64,000 bases of DNA, taken from Adiantum capillus-veneris (lineage: Eukaryota; Streptophyta; Polypodiopsida; Polypodiales; Pteridaceae). The position numbers and the translations under genes were made by a program. Within the stretch, counting starts at the first letter, position 1, and the number at the start of each line of letters is the position of its first letter. Location of the stretch: contig CM043942.1 of assembly GCA_014529385.2 (NCBI GenBank), forward strand, positions 58,469,340-58,533,339, in the 5' to 3' direction. Of the stretch, positions 54,312-64,000 are shown piece after piece. The notes beneath the pieces were generated by a model. That model searched no databases, was not told the origin of the DNA, and worked only from the letters and a program-made list of their open reading frames with translations.

Positions 54312-55545
54312 GCGAGTCCTGACTCAAGAATAGCTGATATAGATCCCACTCGAGTCGAGCCAAAAAAGCCCTCTTCTTTCGCCGCACCAGGCGTCGGAAG
54401 TCAATTTGTGACTGTCTGTGAGTGACGTCCCCCAACAGCACCTCCTTCTGGAGTCTGGCTCTAGTCTGGCGGCACTCCTCGTCATACCAGCTGTTCTGAG
54501 GCATGCTCCCCAATCGGCGGCTCTGCTCAGGTTGGGTGTGTGGGTAGGCTTCTGTTGCTGCCTCATGTAGTGTCTGTGTCAGTATAGTAGTTAGCTCCTC
54601 CAGAGGTCGCCCCGGGTCATCAGTGCATAGGCGTCTGTAGATTCCGTCCATGTATACAGAATCCGTCTCCCGTGTGAATGTGTAGCGAGTAGGAGCTACT
54701 ACTCGTGGCCTGTGTGCTACACTGAACTGGAAGGAGATGGTCATTGACACCAAAGCATGATCCACTGCCACCCCGACCGGTCTGGGCCCAACTGTGAGAT
54801 CCTGGATACTGGAGATGAGATTCGGCTGTGCCATGACATAGTCCACTGTGCTAGCTCCATGTCTGTGTGGGAAGCATGTAAATCCTCCCGCTGCAGGAAA
54901 TCTCTGTAGGCCGTTCAAAATGGCCAATCCATGTGCAGTGCCCATGTCTATCAGGTGTCGCCCATACTCAGTATATTCCATATCGTGTGATATTCTGGAA
55001 AGGCCCGTCTCTTCAACATCTAGTTCTCTTAGCATCTCCTCTGAAGTATCATAAAACACTACCTGGTGATGGGCAGTCCTAGCATTGAAGTCCCCTAGGA
55101 TGATAATGTCACCGTCCCTAGAGAACTCCCATATGTCATCATCCAAAATAGAGAAAGGGGACTGTCCTCTGGGTGATGCATAAACTGATGTACTCGGGGG
55201 AAAGTAGCAAATAGCTACATAGAGGTATCTGCCTGTCTCTGCTTTCAGTCTCACCCACATGTACCTAGCCTGCTCGTCCCTGCGGGCTATATGTATCAGT
55301 GGCTGCAGATCCTCTCTAAATAACACTGCCACTCCTCCCGAGCCCCGCCCTCTGTGCTCTGAGCGTGTCTCTTGTCTATAGGCTGTCTCCCACCTGTATC
55401 CGCTGATGTGAGGCATGGATTGCCCAGGGGTCTGGTGTGTCTCAGAGTAAAAGATGATGTCTCTTCCAGTAAAGCTATCCTCAAAAGCCCCCACATCAAG
55501 ACGCATAGATCCATTGCAGTTCCAGGCAGCTACTTTGAGTGTGGT
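54269..55545 (-). CDS. LINE apurinic/apyrimidinic-type endonuclease
   Basis: The frame open from the Met at 55506 is preceded in frame by KVAAWNCNGS, the usual start of this fold. Motifs: FYSETHQTPG (catalytic Glu), YLYVAICYFPP, DIIILGDFNARTAHHQ (Asp/Asn), HRHGASTVDYVMAQ and VDHALVSMTISF (final Asp-His). These match the exonuclease-endonuclease-phosphatase fold that nicks target DNA for LINE insertion. The segment after VSMTISF continues to MPQNSWYDEECRQTRARLQK, a linker to RT. Beyond the G run this frame is spurious to its stop at 54142. Confidence 0.92.
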
Positions 55546-55563
55546 CCCATAAGTCTCGCATCG

Positions 55564-56216
55564 TCATGTGGAGCGTCGCTCTAGTATCACCACTTTCCCG
55601 TCTCGGTAAAAAGCGATCTTGCCTTTTCCCCTGGCCGCTCTAATCTCCGGCATTACTTCCTGCATATGAGCAATCTGCGAGAGGGTGAGATCATCCCCAA
55701 GAAAGATGCCAGTCTCTTTGAGAGTTGGTCTTTTCTTCAGGAATGACTTCTTTGCTTCCATGGAGGGAAAACGGAGGATGAGTGCTCTTTCTTTTGAGGT
55801 TTCTCCATTGCTTTCATTTTTCTTTATGTTGCCCACTCTCCATGCCCTTGTGTGCGTCGGCTCAAGAATCCCCATCAAGGTTGTGAGTTCTTTTACTTCT
55901 TCGTCCACATTGCCTTTGTCTTTAAGATCGCAAATTCTCACATGTAAAGCGCGCACCCTTCTCCTCTGCTCCTCCTCTAGTGTCTGATTGATATGTTGTT
56001 AGGCGTGGACGTGGGCGTTATCTCCTTGCCTTTTCCTTTCTTGGCCACCTTGATCCATTGCTCGGCTTTGTCCGCCTTCTGTTGAGTTTTGGTAAGAACA
56101 TTCACCCAAGAAGTCGTCATTTCTTTGTGCTGCTCTTCTCCCTCTTTGATGGCCCGTACTTGTTCCTTGATCGTGTTGATTTCGTCGATTACTGAGGGTT
56201 GCAGTTCACCCTCTTC

Positions 56217-56220
<4 letters not shown>
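55564..56220 (-). pseudogene. LINE ORF1 (RNA-binding protein), truncated and frameshifted
   Basis: Minus reading begins inside the gene next to the (GA)n tract with LEEGELQPSVIDEINTIKEQ, a helical, probably coiled-coil region. It hits a stop after NNISIRH and continues one frame over with LEEEQRRRVRALHVRICDLK. The last 130 codons contain RALILRFPSMEAKKSFLKKR and FLGDDLTLSQIAHMQEVMPE, like the RNA-binding end of LINE ORF1 proteins. It stops at 55564, at the start of the endonuclease region. ORF1 protein coats LINE RNA as a chaperone. The initiator Met is not in this copy. Confidence 0.75.

Positions 56221-56264
<44 letters not shown>
56221..56264. repeat. (GA)n microsatellite between LINE copies B and C
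   Basis: 22 GA units, with the truncated 5' end of copy B on one side and the 3' tail of copy C on the other. Confidence 0.95.
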
Positions 56265-56267
<3 letters not shown>

Positions 56268-56655
56268 GAAATGAAGTTATATTAACGTCTTCAAAAGGCC
56301 AAAGTGACCTATGAGACCAGAAAGTTACAATGGAGTGTATCTGATACAAAGTCAGATTGGCAAAATAAATTCGACTACGATAACAAAATATAAATACTGC
56401 GGAATACTAAACGAAGCTGATAGGTGTGAAAGGTGAAAGGCGTGAAAGGTGTGAACTAAGCAGTACAATGTGTAGACAATATGGGAGGGAAGTAGAGATC
56501 CATCCTCATCTGCACTCTGGACGACGAAAAAGTATGGCTCGAATCCTTTGCTGTAGCCTCCTTCGAAACTGTGTAGCTCCTCTTCTCCATCGGGGTCGTC
56601 TAGATCTCCCTAGCTCCAATGCTCGGTCTACGAGAATGCCAGTAGTGCGGGTAGA
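56265..56655 (-). mobile_element. LINE copy C, 3' fragment only
   Basis: Same 3' untranslated sequence as copies A and B (TATTAACGTCTTCAAAAGGC on plus). It then carries the last 35 or so codons of the RT ORF (LVDRALELGRSRRP). The 5' truncation near 56655 falls at a short GA-rich stretch (GTAGAGAGAGGGAGA). Confidence 0.85.
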
Positions 56656-57880
56656 GAGAGGGAGAACAAAAGAGAAGAATGACACTCGACGGGGTCCAAA
56701 CCAACCCTCTTAAGGGCCCCCCACACTATTACCGATGTGGTATTTGCTTTAGATTGCGTAAATAAAATGTACACACAATGCAATACCTCAAGTGCAGACT
56801 CTACTGACTCGAATGATGACAATTGCTGCGGTAACTCCTCAAGACGAGGCACCTCCGTGGCTGATTTGATGCACCTTTGGATCCTTCTCGATGTGGGATT
56901 GCGGATAGCCACCAAGGGGTTGATTTGCACTCCTGATGTGAGAGGAATGAAGGGCTGAAAACGCAGATCTTGACGAGGCCGATGATGGACAACAATGGAG
57001 CACTCGATGCTAGCGAGGGAATGGCCAAGGGGAGGCTCAATGGGCTGCCGAAGTACCGGACCGCAACGGGAACACTCAAGATCAGTTTTCGGAGCCGTTC
57101 CTTCGCGGGAGGGTGGGCTGAAAACTGAAAACGTTGGACTGATCTGCTCGCAACAGGAACACGCGAGATCAGTTTTCCGAGCCGTTCCTTCGCGGGAGGG
57201 TGGGCTGAAAACTGAAAACGTTGGGCTGAAGTTGCGAAGCAAATCCTGCGCTCAAGAACAAACTGCTAGGGGCTGAAGGCTGTCCACTGCAAGCGCTAGC
57301 CTTGGGAACACAAAACGCTGGCTGTGCTGATCTGACTGCTCCCAAAAACGCAAGGGTTGCTCTCTTTCTCCAGCGCTAGAGGAATTCTGCAACTTGGGTT
57401 TCAAGGGAGGGCTCTCCTGCTCCCTTTATAGGTGAGGAATAGGCCTTAAGAATTATTTTAGGCTTAGTAGGGCGATTGTCCACCAAATCACCCGACAAAT
57501 AAAACAATAAATTGATTTATTAAAAATTGAGCCAAGGGGGTCAATTTGGGTGAAACTGTCCCACATCTGCCCACTTGAGAATCCCATCCACGCGGGGAAT
57601 GGCTCATCAAATTTCTCTAACCTACAACTACATGCTCGTCATGCCAGACACCGTAGTGTAACAACATCTGTCGAAACACGTATACAAACCATTTATGCAA
57701 GAGGGTTCCAAAATTAGAAAACCTGATCTAATGGACTTGTCCGAACATGCAGGTCTTGCGATCAAGCTCACAAAATTGCCAATACTAATCCTCCTAGGAT
57801 TCTAGAGTCTAGACACTCCTATCTAGGAAGAAGGGGAAAACTGGCTCTGGAAGTCAATGAAGCATGTCCACATGGCACAC
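56656..57880. other. anonymous sequence with a tandem duplication
   Basis: No recognisable gene. A minus frame (57242-56628) of 204 codons encodes repeats from the 87-bp duplication and then NPLVAIRNPTSRRIQRCIKS, which I cannot place. 57.44-57.86 kb is AT-richer with no gene visible. Confidence 0.4.
57062..57235. repeat. 87-bp tandem duplication
   Basis: CGCAAC...GGAACAC at 57062 and 57149. Each copy contains GAGCCGTTCCTTCGCGGGAG and ends AACTGAAAACGTTGGRCTG. Confidence 0.92.
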
Positions 57881-57884
57881 ACAG

Positions 57885-58570
57885 CCATGTGCACGTGACA
57901 ACACCATCGCTCGCACTGACTCGCCCAGAGATCAGCAGGATAGTCAGACACAAACTTACACAACTCGATACAGAGAGGACCTGGCTGAGCCCCCTCACGA
58001 GTTGGGAAAGAAAATGGCTTTTTATAGAGAGCACTTTCTTCACACTTCCGAGGATGGTTTCGTTGTGCGGCCGAGATACATGGACTCGCACCTCTTGCAT
58101 GGGCTCCGATGTGTGATAGGTCAGCTTCGCACTTCCTCTCATAAGCTACACATAGAGACAGAGAGGTATACTTTGACACCCGCAAAGTAGCGGATATGCG
58201 AGCTATGTGACATTGAGCCAAAGACAGAGGAACGCTATATTTGCCGATGTTCAGTGTATGAGATTAGAAAACGTTTTCGTTCTCTCTTCACAGATGCCCT
58301 TGTCGAGGGTGATGGATTACACTGATGCAAGATGTCTTGGGCTTTTCCTACTAGAAGTACGGCGACACGGAGAGGACTTACTACACAGGATGAGATGCTC
58401 CAGGCAGGGGCCCATCCAAAGGCAAGTCACAGACTACTTCCAGAGCAGCCCTCCTCAGGCAACAGACTACACGATAGCCCGCCCCACATCACACGGGACT
58501 CAGCTAGAGAGAGCCACAAAGATCAGCAGATCTCCCCACAGATTACGCCGCCGATCTGTCTACCACTGAC
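57885..58570 (+). pseudogene. diverged LINE RT C-terminal fragment (copy D)
   Basis: Frames at 57864-58190, 57889-58116 and 58207-58569 share ELGKKMAFYREHFLHTSEDG, RPRYMDSHLLHGLRCVIGQL and RTSSHKLHIETERY with copies A and B, and the zinc-ribbon region as CELCDIEPKTEERYICRCSV. Several frame changes occur. It is on plus and clearly more diverged than copies A-C, so it is an older subfamily. Confidence 0.85.
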
Positions 58571-59900
58571 GTATCCAGGCTATCATTGGGAGATACAGAG
58601 CAACTCCTACGAGGTTCTTCACAGAGCAGGAGATTAATATCATGCTGCAGAGACCCATAAGAGATTTCATGTGATGACAGCGGACAAGACCAGACCCGGT
58701 AGGACACCCCCTATACCAGCCACCTCAAGCTCAGCAGGCTGCCCCTACACCAGCCACCAGCAAGAGGGAGTACAAAGTTGTAGGCAGAAGTACTGAGAGT
58801 ACAAAGCTGTAAGCAGCAGCAGTGTGGGGAAGCTATATGTACAGAAAGGAGGCAACTATGGTGTACATCAAACAGGGGGGGTGTCAGAATCTCTTGCAAA
58901 TGTTCCTTGTCCCTTCTATTGTTGGTGGCTTTTGGTGGTTCCAGTTTTTCATATACAGTTGCAAAGGATACTTTTAGCGGAAGTGGCTTTCAGCTTTTAC
59001 AGTTTTGATATGAGCTGAACAAGGCACTCTTCTCTCAGTAAATTGGTCTTTGACCTTTGTCATCTCTCATTGTTAGAGACAGGGTGTCCAAAAACTCGAC
59101 GCTGTCTCCTACTTGCCCTGAATGTCTGCCCTCTGGAGAGTGACTCCCAGTTGTGTGGGGCTAAAATTGGAGTGGATCTCTGAAAGCATACGATGACTTG
59201 TGTTTGACGCCCTCCCGCCTAGTGCAGTTTGGCTCTCTCTATCATTAAATCTCGCGTATAAACTGCTCCAGCATGCGCCGTGATGGATACAAGTGTATAG
59301 AACAATTGGAATTTACCTTAGGCACACACAGTAAGAAAGGCATGATGAATAGCATCGCATGCTGTTTTGGAATGCTTGACCATTAGGTATTCATGCGTAA
59401 AGGCATCCAATAAATGCAGGAAGGTTGTTTGCTGATAAAGCAACTTGTCTTTTGAAGAAGGATAGTATTCGTTAATTTTGAGCACTAACTTGTCATTTGT
59501 TATTGATTAGAGCTTCTACATAGCGCTCGCTGCTGCTGTTTCTCCCTGCTCGCCATCGCCTCCCTCACTTGCCTGCCAGCATCCCCTCCCCTTCCTGCGC
59601 TGCAGCACGTCACCCCACCTCTCCCGCCTTGCGCTGCCCTCAGCAGCCCACCAGCCCTCTCCACTTCGTGCTGCCCGCCAACCCCTTTCCGCCTCGCGCT
59701 CCTCGACCTGCTTGCCCAACTCCTTTGTTGTGGGCTGATTTGCAGCCTATTGGCGACAGAGTTGATACATTCGCGCCCCGCCCCCCCCCCCCCCAATCTT
59801 CGTTCTCTGCCTCTCGTGCCGAAGTATTGTAATTGGCTCTGCCAAGTGCTGGTTTCTGGACAGTGCTCGTTGGGGCTCTTTCGCAGAGAAAATTTCCTTC
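58571..59900. other. anonymous sequence, start of L1-like LINE leader
   Basis: No gene recognised. The GC content rises from about 59.5 kb, and a C run is present near 59781-59794. This is probably the 5' untranslated part of the LINE that follows; its start cannot be fixed. Confidence 0.4.
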
Positions 59901-59929
59901 CGTTTCTTCTCCGACACAGCAACAGACAC

Positions 59930-60551
59930 AGATGGAGGCTCAAGCTCCGCCACAGAGGGACTCTGATGAAGTCCCCTCGCCCGACCTCGCTGAGCCCACC
60001 ATTCGACTTGCTCTTACTCCGACAGAGCAAGCGAGCCTAGCCGCAGAGGTGGATCGTTTGCAGGCGACTTCCGTCATCTGCAAGATTCTCGGCACCAGAC
60101 CCAGCAGAGGAGAGCTACGTGACCTTCTCCCGGCCCGCCTTCTGCAAAGGTGGGAAAGATCTTGGACGTTCAGATCCTTGGACGAGGCTACAACCAGATC
60201 GAGTTCGAGACACCCGAGATGGCGTCCAAGGTTATCGCCATGAGTCCATTGACCATCTGAGTAGCTCGAGCCCACTTTCGACAGTGGAGACATGGTTTTG
60301 ACCCTGCTTCAGATGTTCTTGTAGAGGAGGCAGACTTCCCCATCTCCGTCTGCTTTCCTGGTTTGCGGAGGGAGTACCTACCGCTCTTGTCCAGGATAGG
60401 CTCAACGATTGGGACTGTCCTGGAGACACCTCGCACGGCACCCTCAGTAGCTGCCAAGGCGGCCGGCATTCCCTCAATTCGCGTTCTGGTTAGGGACACA
60501 CACTCTCCCGAAGGTCATTCTTCTGCCTCGGGTGAGTGGGGGTTGGTTTAG
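59930..60551 (+). pseudogene. L1-like ORF1 N-terminal part (DUF4283-like)
   Basis: Begins MEAQAPPQRDSDEVPSPDLA. It reads across frames through KILDVQILGRGYNQIEFETP, ARAHFRQWRHGFDPASDVLV and FPISVCFPGLRREYLPLLSR. The pattern of a small alpha/beta core followed by a W-R-x-G-F-D-P-type segment and then a zinc knuckle is that of plant LINE ORF1 (DUF4283). It is thought to bind LINE RNA. Split over at least three frames. Confidence 0.7.
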
Positions 60552-60931
60552 ACAGAGCATGGAGTATTTAGGCCTCCCGAGCCAGTGCTTCATTTGTCGA
60601 CAGATGGGCCATCTTGCGAAGGCCTGTCTACGGAGGAGGCCTCGACCTACACCACAGACTCAACCCGAGCCTGCAAGAGCTGGCCAACAGCCACACGCAG
60701 AGACACAGCGCACGCATGCAGAGCCACCCTCTGAGCCTAGGGCTCCAGCGGAGGAGGGATGGCAGCAGGTTCGTGGTCGACGACGACAGGGGCCACAGCG
60801 ACATCCTGGCACTCGGTGTGGTCCTCAGGCGCCTGCCCAACAGCAGTGGGTTCCCACGGGGAACCGCTTCGGTCCTCTTGAGCAGGATGAGGTCTCGGCT
60901 CCAGGCCCCACCTCAGCTTCACCCTCGACAG

Positions 60932-60965
<34 letters not shown>

Positions 60966-61290
60966 CAGAGTTCCCCCCCCTGCTCATCCCCCCCCCCCCC
61001 CCCCCCCCCTGCCTCCTGCTCCCGCCGCCTCTTCCCCTCGCCCCTCTACCTCTGCCGCTCCCCCCCGCCCCTCTTCTCCCCCTCTTCCCCCAGCTCCTAC
61101 ACCCCCCCCCCCCCCCCCCCCTCCCGCTCGAGTTCCACAGTCGACCCAAGGGCAAGGCCATCTCCGACTGCTAGGAGATCTCTTGGCAGCGCCTTTGCCA
61201 CGAGTCGCTTGGCGAGAGAGAGACAGCCTTTCTTGCGATCCCCTCTACAGGTACAAACGTCTCCCTTTGCAGCAGTCCCTCGTGGTCTGA
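60532..61290 (+). pseudogene. L1-like ORF1 C-terminal part: zinc knuckle and proline-rich tail
   Basis: CFICRQMGHLAKAC (about 60589-60630) is a full C-X2-C-X4-H-X4-C knuckle preceded by MEYLGLPSQ. It is followed by an Arg/Gln/Pro-rich stretch and C-run-encoded poly-proline (60930-61125). The C runs make the frame here uncertain, so the link to the next segment is not secure. Confidence 0.75.
60931..61125. repeat. poly-C-rich low-complexity tract
   Basis: Three long C runs separated by short pyrimidine-rich spacers. They encode poly-Pro or, on minus, poly-Gly in any frame. Confidence 0.92.
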
Positions 61291-61878
61291 CGAGCTTCGA
61301 CATTCGACGCCGATGGGACTTCTTTGACTACGACTTTACACGTTTTCTCGGCGACTCCTCAGCAGACCATGAGGCAGCCTGCTTTAGGGTTCATGTTTTG
61401 TTCCTTGTAGCTAGGGGGATAGAGGCTTTGGACTCAGCGGTTGGCTTCTTTTTTCCCCTTTACGGCGGGGACCAGACTGAGTGGACTCTCGACTCAATGT
61501 TGGAGTGGTTGCATACAAAGGTCCTAGAGTTCTCTCACCACATGGGAGACCTAGGAGCTACAGACTTGCTTTCTACTCTCTGGCCATTGGCCAAGTTTGC
61601 AGTGACTCGTCCAGATGCAACAGGATGTAGACACATTGTGGTTCACCTCTTTGCTGATACTCAGTGCTCGCCATGCTATGTATACATTCATGAGGACTCT
61701 TGGACAGAGGAGGTTGCTTTACGTACGGCTCGCTCTACTTGGGCTTGGGTCATGCACTCGTTGCAGTCACGCCTATCTAGAGGACGCTCGGATGCGGATT
61801 ACTCCCTATCCAAGCCAGCCTCGAAGATAGCACGTTTAGCTGCTGCTTCTCTCTCGCTCCCCATGAGGATCGTCTCAT
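61209..61878 (+). CDS. unassigned domain between ORF1 tail and endonuclease
   Basis: About 220 open codons just before the endonuclease start MRIVSW. The sequence is hydrophobic and well mixed (FDYDFTRFLGDSSADHEAAC; GFFFPLYGGDQTEWTLDSML; HIVVHLFADTQCSPCYVYIH), not low complexity. I do not recognise the fold. It could be a real part of this LINE's ORF or an inserted cellular domain. The frame breaks at about 61878, where an A appears lost from the endonuclease start (S-W-N expected, S-W-M found). Confidence 0.55.
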
Positions 61879-62913
61879 GGATGTGCAGAGACTTGGTGGG
61901 CCCCAGTTTCAGCGTCAGCGGGGCCGACTACGTCAGGAGCTTCAGCGCGGTCTTGTGGGTGGAGAGATTGATCTCCTTATGCTACAGGAGCATCATCTGT
62001 GTGAGAGCCGCATTAGACGTTGTGGTCAGCTCTTGCGTGGACGATATGATACTTTTTGGTCAGCTGCTTTTGGACTTGGAGGCATCCAGGGGTATGTACG
62101 ACTATTGCGGATTCCTTGCAGCAGGCCATTGTGGACAGAGGGATTTTTGTGCCAGGCAGGGCTCAGTGGATCACTATGCAGGTTCAGGGTTGCCTTGTGG
62201 GCTTCCTGAACATATATGCGCCCAATGTGGCAAGTGCACGAGCAGAGTTTTGGTCACAGATTGTTGAGTCTCTGCCGCAGGCAGAACATTGGTGCATAGG
62301 GGGTGACTTCAACATGTTGGAGGACCCTTCTGACAGGATTGGTGGTAGCCATGCTACTGTGCATGGAGTTGAGCTAGCAGCTTGGGAGAGGTTTTGTATG
62401 ACTCTGAGGGTCTCGGATGTGTGGCAGCACTCTAGTTTTGTGAGGCTCCCAGACAGCCTGGCCTTCTCTCGTTCGGACCGCAGAGTGGGAGGAGTGAATC
62501 TATTGCGAATAGATCGCTTCTACACTAGTGACCATTTCAGTGACTTGGGTGGGACAATTGGCATTCTGGCAAGGACTTCCTTCTCGGACCATGCACCAGT
62601 GATCCTCACAGTGGCAGACAGACAGAGGAGGGGGAGCACGATGCTTCGCATCCCTGAGAGGGTCTTGCTGGACTCTGCACTCAGAGAGCGAGTAGAGGCT
62701 CTCTGGACAGAGAGCTTGGACATGCAAGATTCTCCTGCTGACAAAGTGGCCTCAGGACTAGCTCAGATTAGTCGTTTCTTTCTCCAAGAGTCTTTGGCTC
62801 GCCTGGCTGCAGCGAGAGAGGAGGAGCAGTGTTTCAGACGGGGCGTTGCTTCCTTGCAGAGGATGCAAGAGCAGCATCCAGACAGTCCTTGGTTGGAGGA
62901 GCAGCTACATTAG
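61862..62913 (+). pseudogene. L1-like LINE endonuclease and RT linker
   Basis: Starts MRIVSW. Catalytic motifs: LLMLQEHHLCESRI (Glu), GCLVGFLNIYAPN, HWCIGGDFNMLEDPSDRIGG (Asp/Asn), GGVNLLRIDRFYTS and LARTSFSDHAPVILTV (Asp-His). The segment uses three frames, with breaks at about 61878 and 62090, each a one-base loss in a homopolymer. It ends at TAG 62911; the same frame then continues into RT (AHQELVSTKEQRHEFAFHRH). Confidence 0.88.
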
Positions 62914-64000
62914 GCTCACCAGGAGCTTGTTAGCACAAAGGAGCAGCGCCATGAGTTTGCTTTCCATCGACACGCATCTCAGTGGACACAGGTGGGTGAC
63001 AGAGTGATTGGTGCTTTCTTCGAGGCAGTGGGACCTCGGCATACGTATGCCAAGGTCAGGCAGTTGAGGAGGCCCGACGGGTCAGTTGCTTCTGAGCCAG
63101 AGGACATGCGTGCAGTTGCTACTGACTTAAACCGTGAGTTACTGTCTCCAGATCCTCATTCAGAGCGTCAGGATGCATGCAGGGAGCAGGTGTGGGCACA
63201 GATGCCTTGCCTTGTGACTGAGGAGATGCGTCAGAGGCTTGAGCTGCCACTTCACCTTGAGGAGTTGCGCACGGCTCTTAGTGCACTCCCCCGTGGTAGT
63301 TGTCTAGGTGAGGATGGCTTGACTCCCAGTTTTTTCTTGGAGTACTGGGACTTGCTTGGCCCAGATCTCTGTAGTGCTTTTCAGTACATCTTGCACACAG
63401 GAGAGATGCCTGACAGCATGAGTGAGGATTTGATCTACCTCATTCCCAAGGAGGGTGGCTCCTTGGATGAGATTCGACAGTGGCGTCCCATCACCATCCT
63501 CAACTCAGCCTACCAATTCTTGCCAAGTCTCTGAGTTTGAGGATCCACCCACTCCTTGAGAGCCTTACACATGGGACTCATACAGGTTTTGTCAAGGAGC
63601 GCAGTATCCTTGACAACATCTTTACTTCTGGGAGGCTTCTGCCCTAGCGCGGCTCCGTGGTGAGGATCTGGTGATTCTTCTTCTCGATTTGAGAAGGCCT
63701 ACGACAGAGTTGACTGGGACTTTCTAGAGAGCACTCTACACAGGATGGGCTTCTCAGATGCTTGGATCAGAGGGGTGTCAGCTTTGTACAGACGGGCACA
63801 CAGTCAGGTACTTTTGTCAGGAGGTAGAGGCGATCGTTTCATGCTCACAGGTTCGGTCAGACAGGGCTGCCCTCTTGCCCCCTTCCTCTTTCTGTCCTAT
63901 GCTGAGGCAATGAGCAGGTTTTTGGTGTCGCAACAGGTTGGTTTACGGGGCTTAGCACTCCCTATTCAAGGAGATGAGCTACTGGACGCTAAGTTTGCTG
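62914..64000 (+). pseudogene. L1-like LINE reverse transcriptase, partial at window end
   Basis: Open at 62992-63534 with HTYAKVRQLRRPDGSVASEP, PRGSCLGEDGLTPSFFLEYW, EDLIYLIPKEGG and WRPITILNSAYQ. It then continues across one-base losses near 63515, 63620 and 63690 with LTHGTHTGFVKERSILDNIF, LLDFEKAYDRVDWDFL (first catalytic Asp; reading requires the missing base) and GSVRQGCPLAPFLFLSYAEA. The window ends at LLDAKFA, just before the catalytic Asp pair. Confidence 0.88.

Larger units (their letters stand above)
51626..56220 (-). mobile_element. LINE copy B, near full length, non-L1 type
   Basis: In element order: ORF1 (56220-55564, truncated at its start), endonuclease (about 55545-54269), reverse transcriptase with C-terminal zinc ribbon (54266-51849), a 220-bp 3' untranslated region and a (ATTTC)n tail instead of poly-A. 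The 5' end stops at a (GA)n tract. Endonuclease and RT are in two frames joined at a G-run, and ORF1 has one frame change; otherwise it is open. The short-repeat tail and the absence of a plant-L1 type RT suggest a lineage outside L1, possibly RTE-like. I cannot place it further by eye. Confidence 0.92.
59930..64000 (+). mobile_element. L1-like LINE, 3' end beyond the window
   Basis: In order on plus: gag-like ORF1 with DUF4283-type core and zinc knuckle, a poly-proline region, an unassigned domain of about 200 residues, endonuclease, and RT up to just before the catalytic Y-A-D-D. It is unrelated in sequence to copies A-D. At least five one-base losses, all in short homopolymers, and one TAG break the frames. 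Confidence 0.88.

Noticed and set aside
60919-61161. Glycine-rich minus frame and proline-rich plus frames
   Set aside because: Both are products of poly-C runs. The plus frame is kept only as the tail of LINE ORF1.

Overview
This is nuclear DNA from a land plant with a large, transposon-rich genome. The one ordinary gene has plant-like VPS8 protein sequence and short GT-AG introns. Nearly everything else is Ty1/copia, Ty3/gypsy or LINE retrotransposon sequence, with abundant (GA)n, (CT)n, (TG)n and poly-C tracts. The TE load and the non-L1 LINE family are compatible with a fern or another seed-free vascular plant, but that is a low-confidence inference; no species can be named from the sequence.

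Layout: 1-4.1 kb holds anonymous repeats. 4.17-6.78 kb is a decayed gypsy relic on +, cut inside its reverse transcriptase by a hairpin-rich foldback block (6.78-7.85 kb). 7.85-10.4 kb is AT-rich with nothing recognisable. 10.4-14.3 kb is a decayed copia on +. 15.28-22.64 kb is a gypsy on -, with primer-binding site, polypurine tract, a long 3' LTR and a truncated 5' LTR. 25.07-30.83 kb is an LTR element with 153-bp LTRs, a gag-like remnant and no visible pol. 32.74-36.61 kb is the 3' part of a VPS8 gene on -, eight exons in consistent phase, ending in a RING-H2 finger; its 5' exons are not in the window. 37.2-50.1 kb is a nest: a LINE on + broken by a gypsy on +, which is itself broken by a nearly intact copia on - with a 5-bp target duplication. 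50.3-56.7 kb carries three copies of that LINE family on -, one almost full length, each next to GA repeats. 57.9-58.6 kb is a diverged fragment of the family. 59.9-64.0 kb is a different, L1-like LINE that runs off the window.

The retroelement genes follow the usual order: gag with a zinc knuckle, protease, integrase and reverse transcriptase/RNase H (copia order) or reverse transcriptase/RNase H and integrase (gypsy order); in LINEs, ORF1 then endonuclease and reverse transcriptase. None is an uninterrupted complete reading frame. VPS8 is the only host gene I can support: a subunit of the CORVET endosomal tether. If its missing 5' exons lie further along, the nested elements at 36.6-64 kb sit inside one very large intron; otherwise this is a truncated gene.
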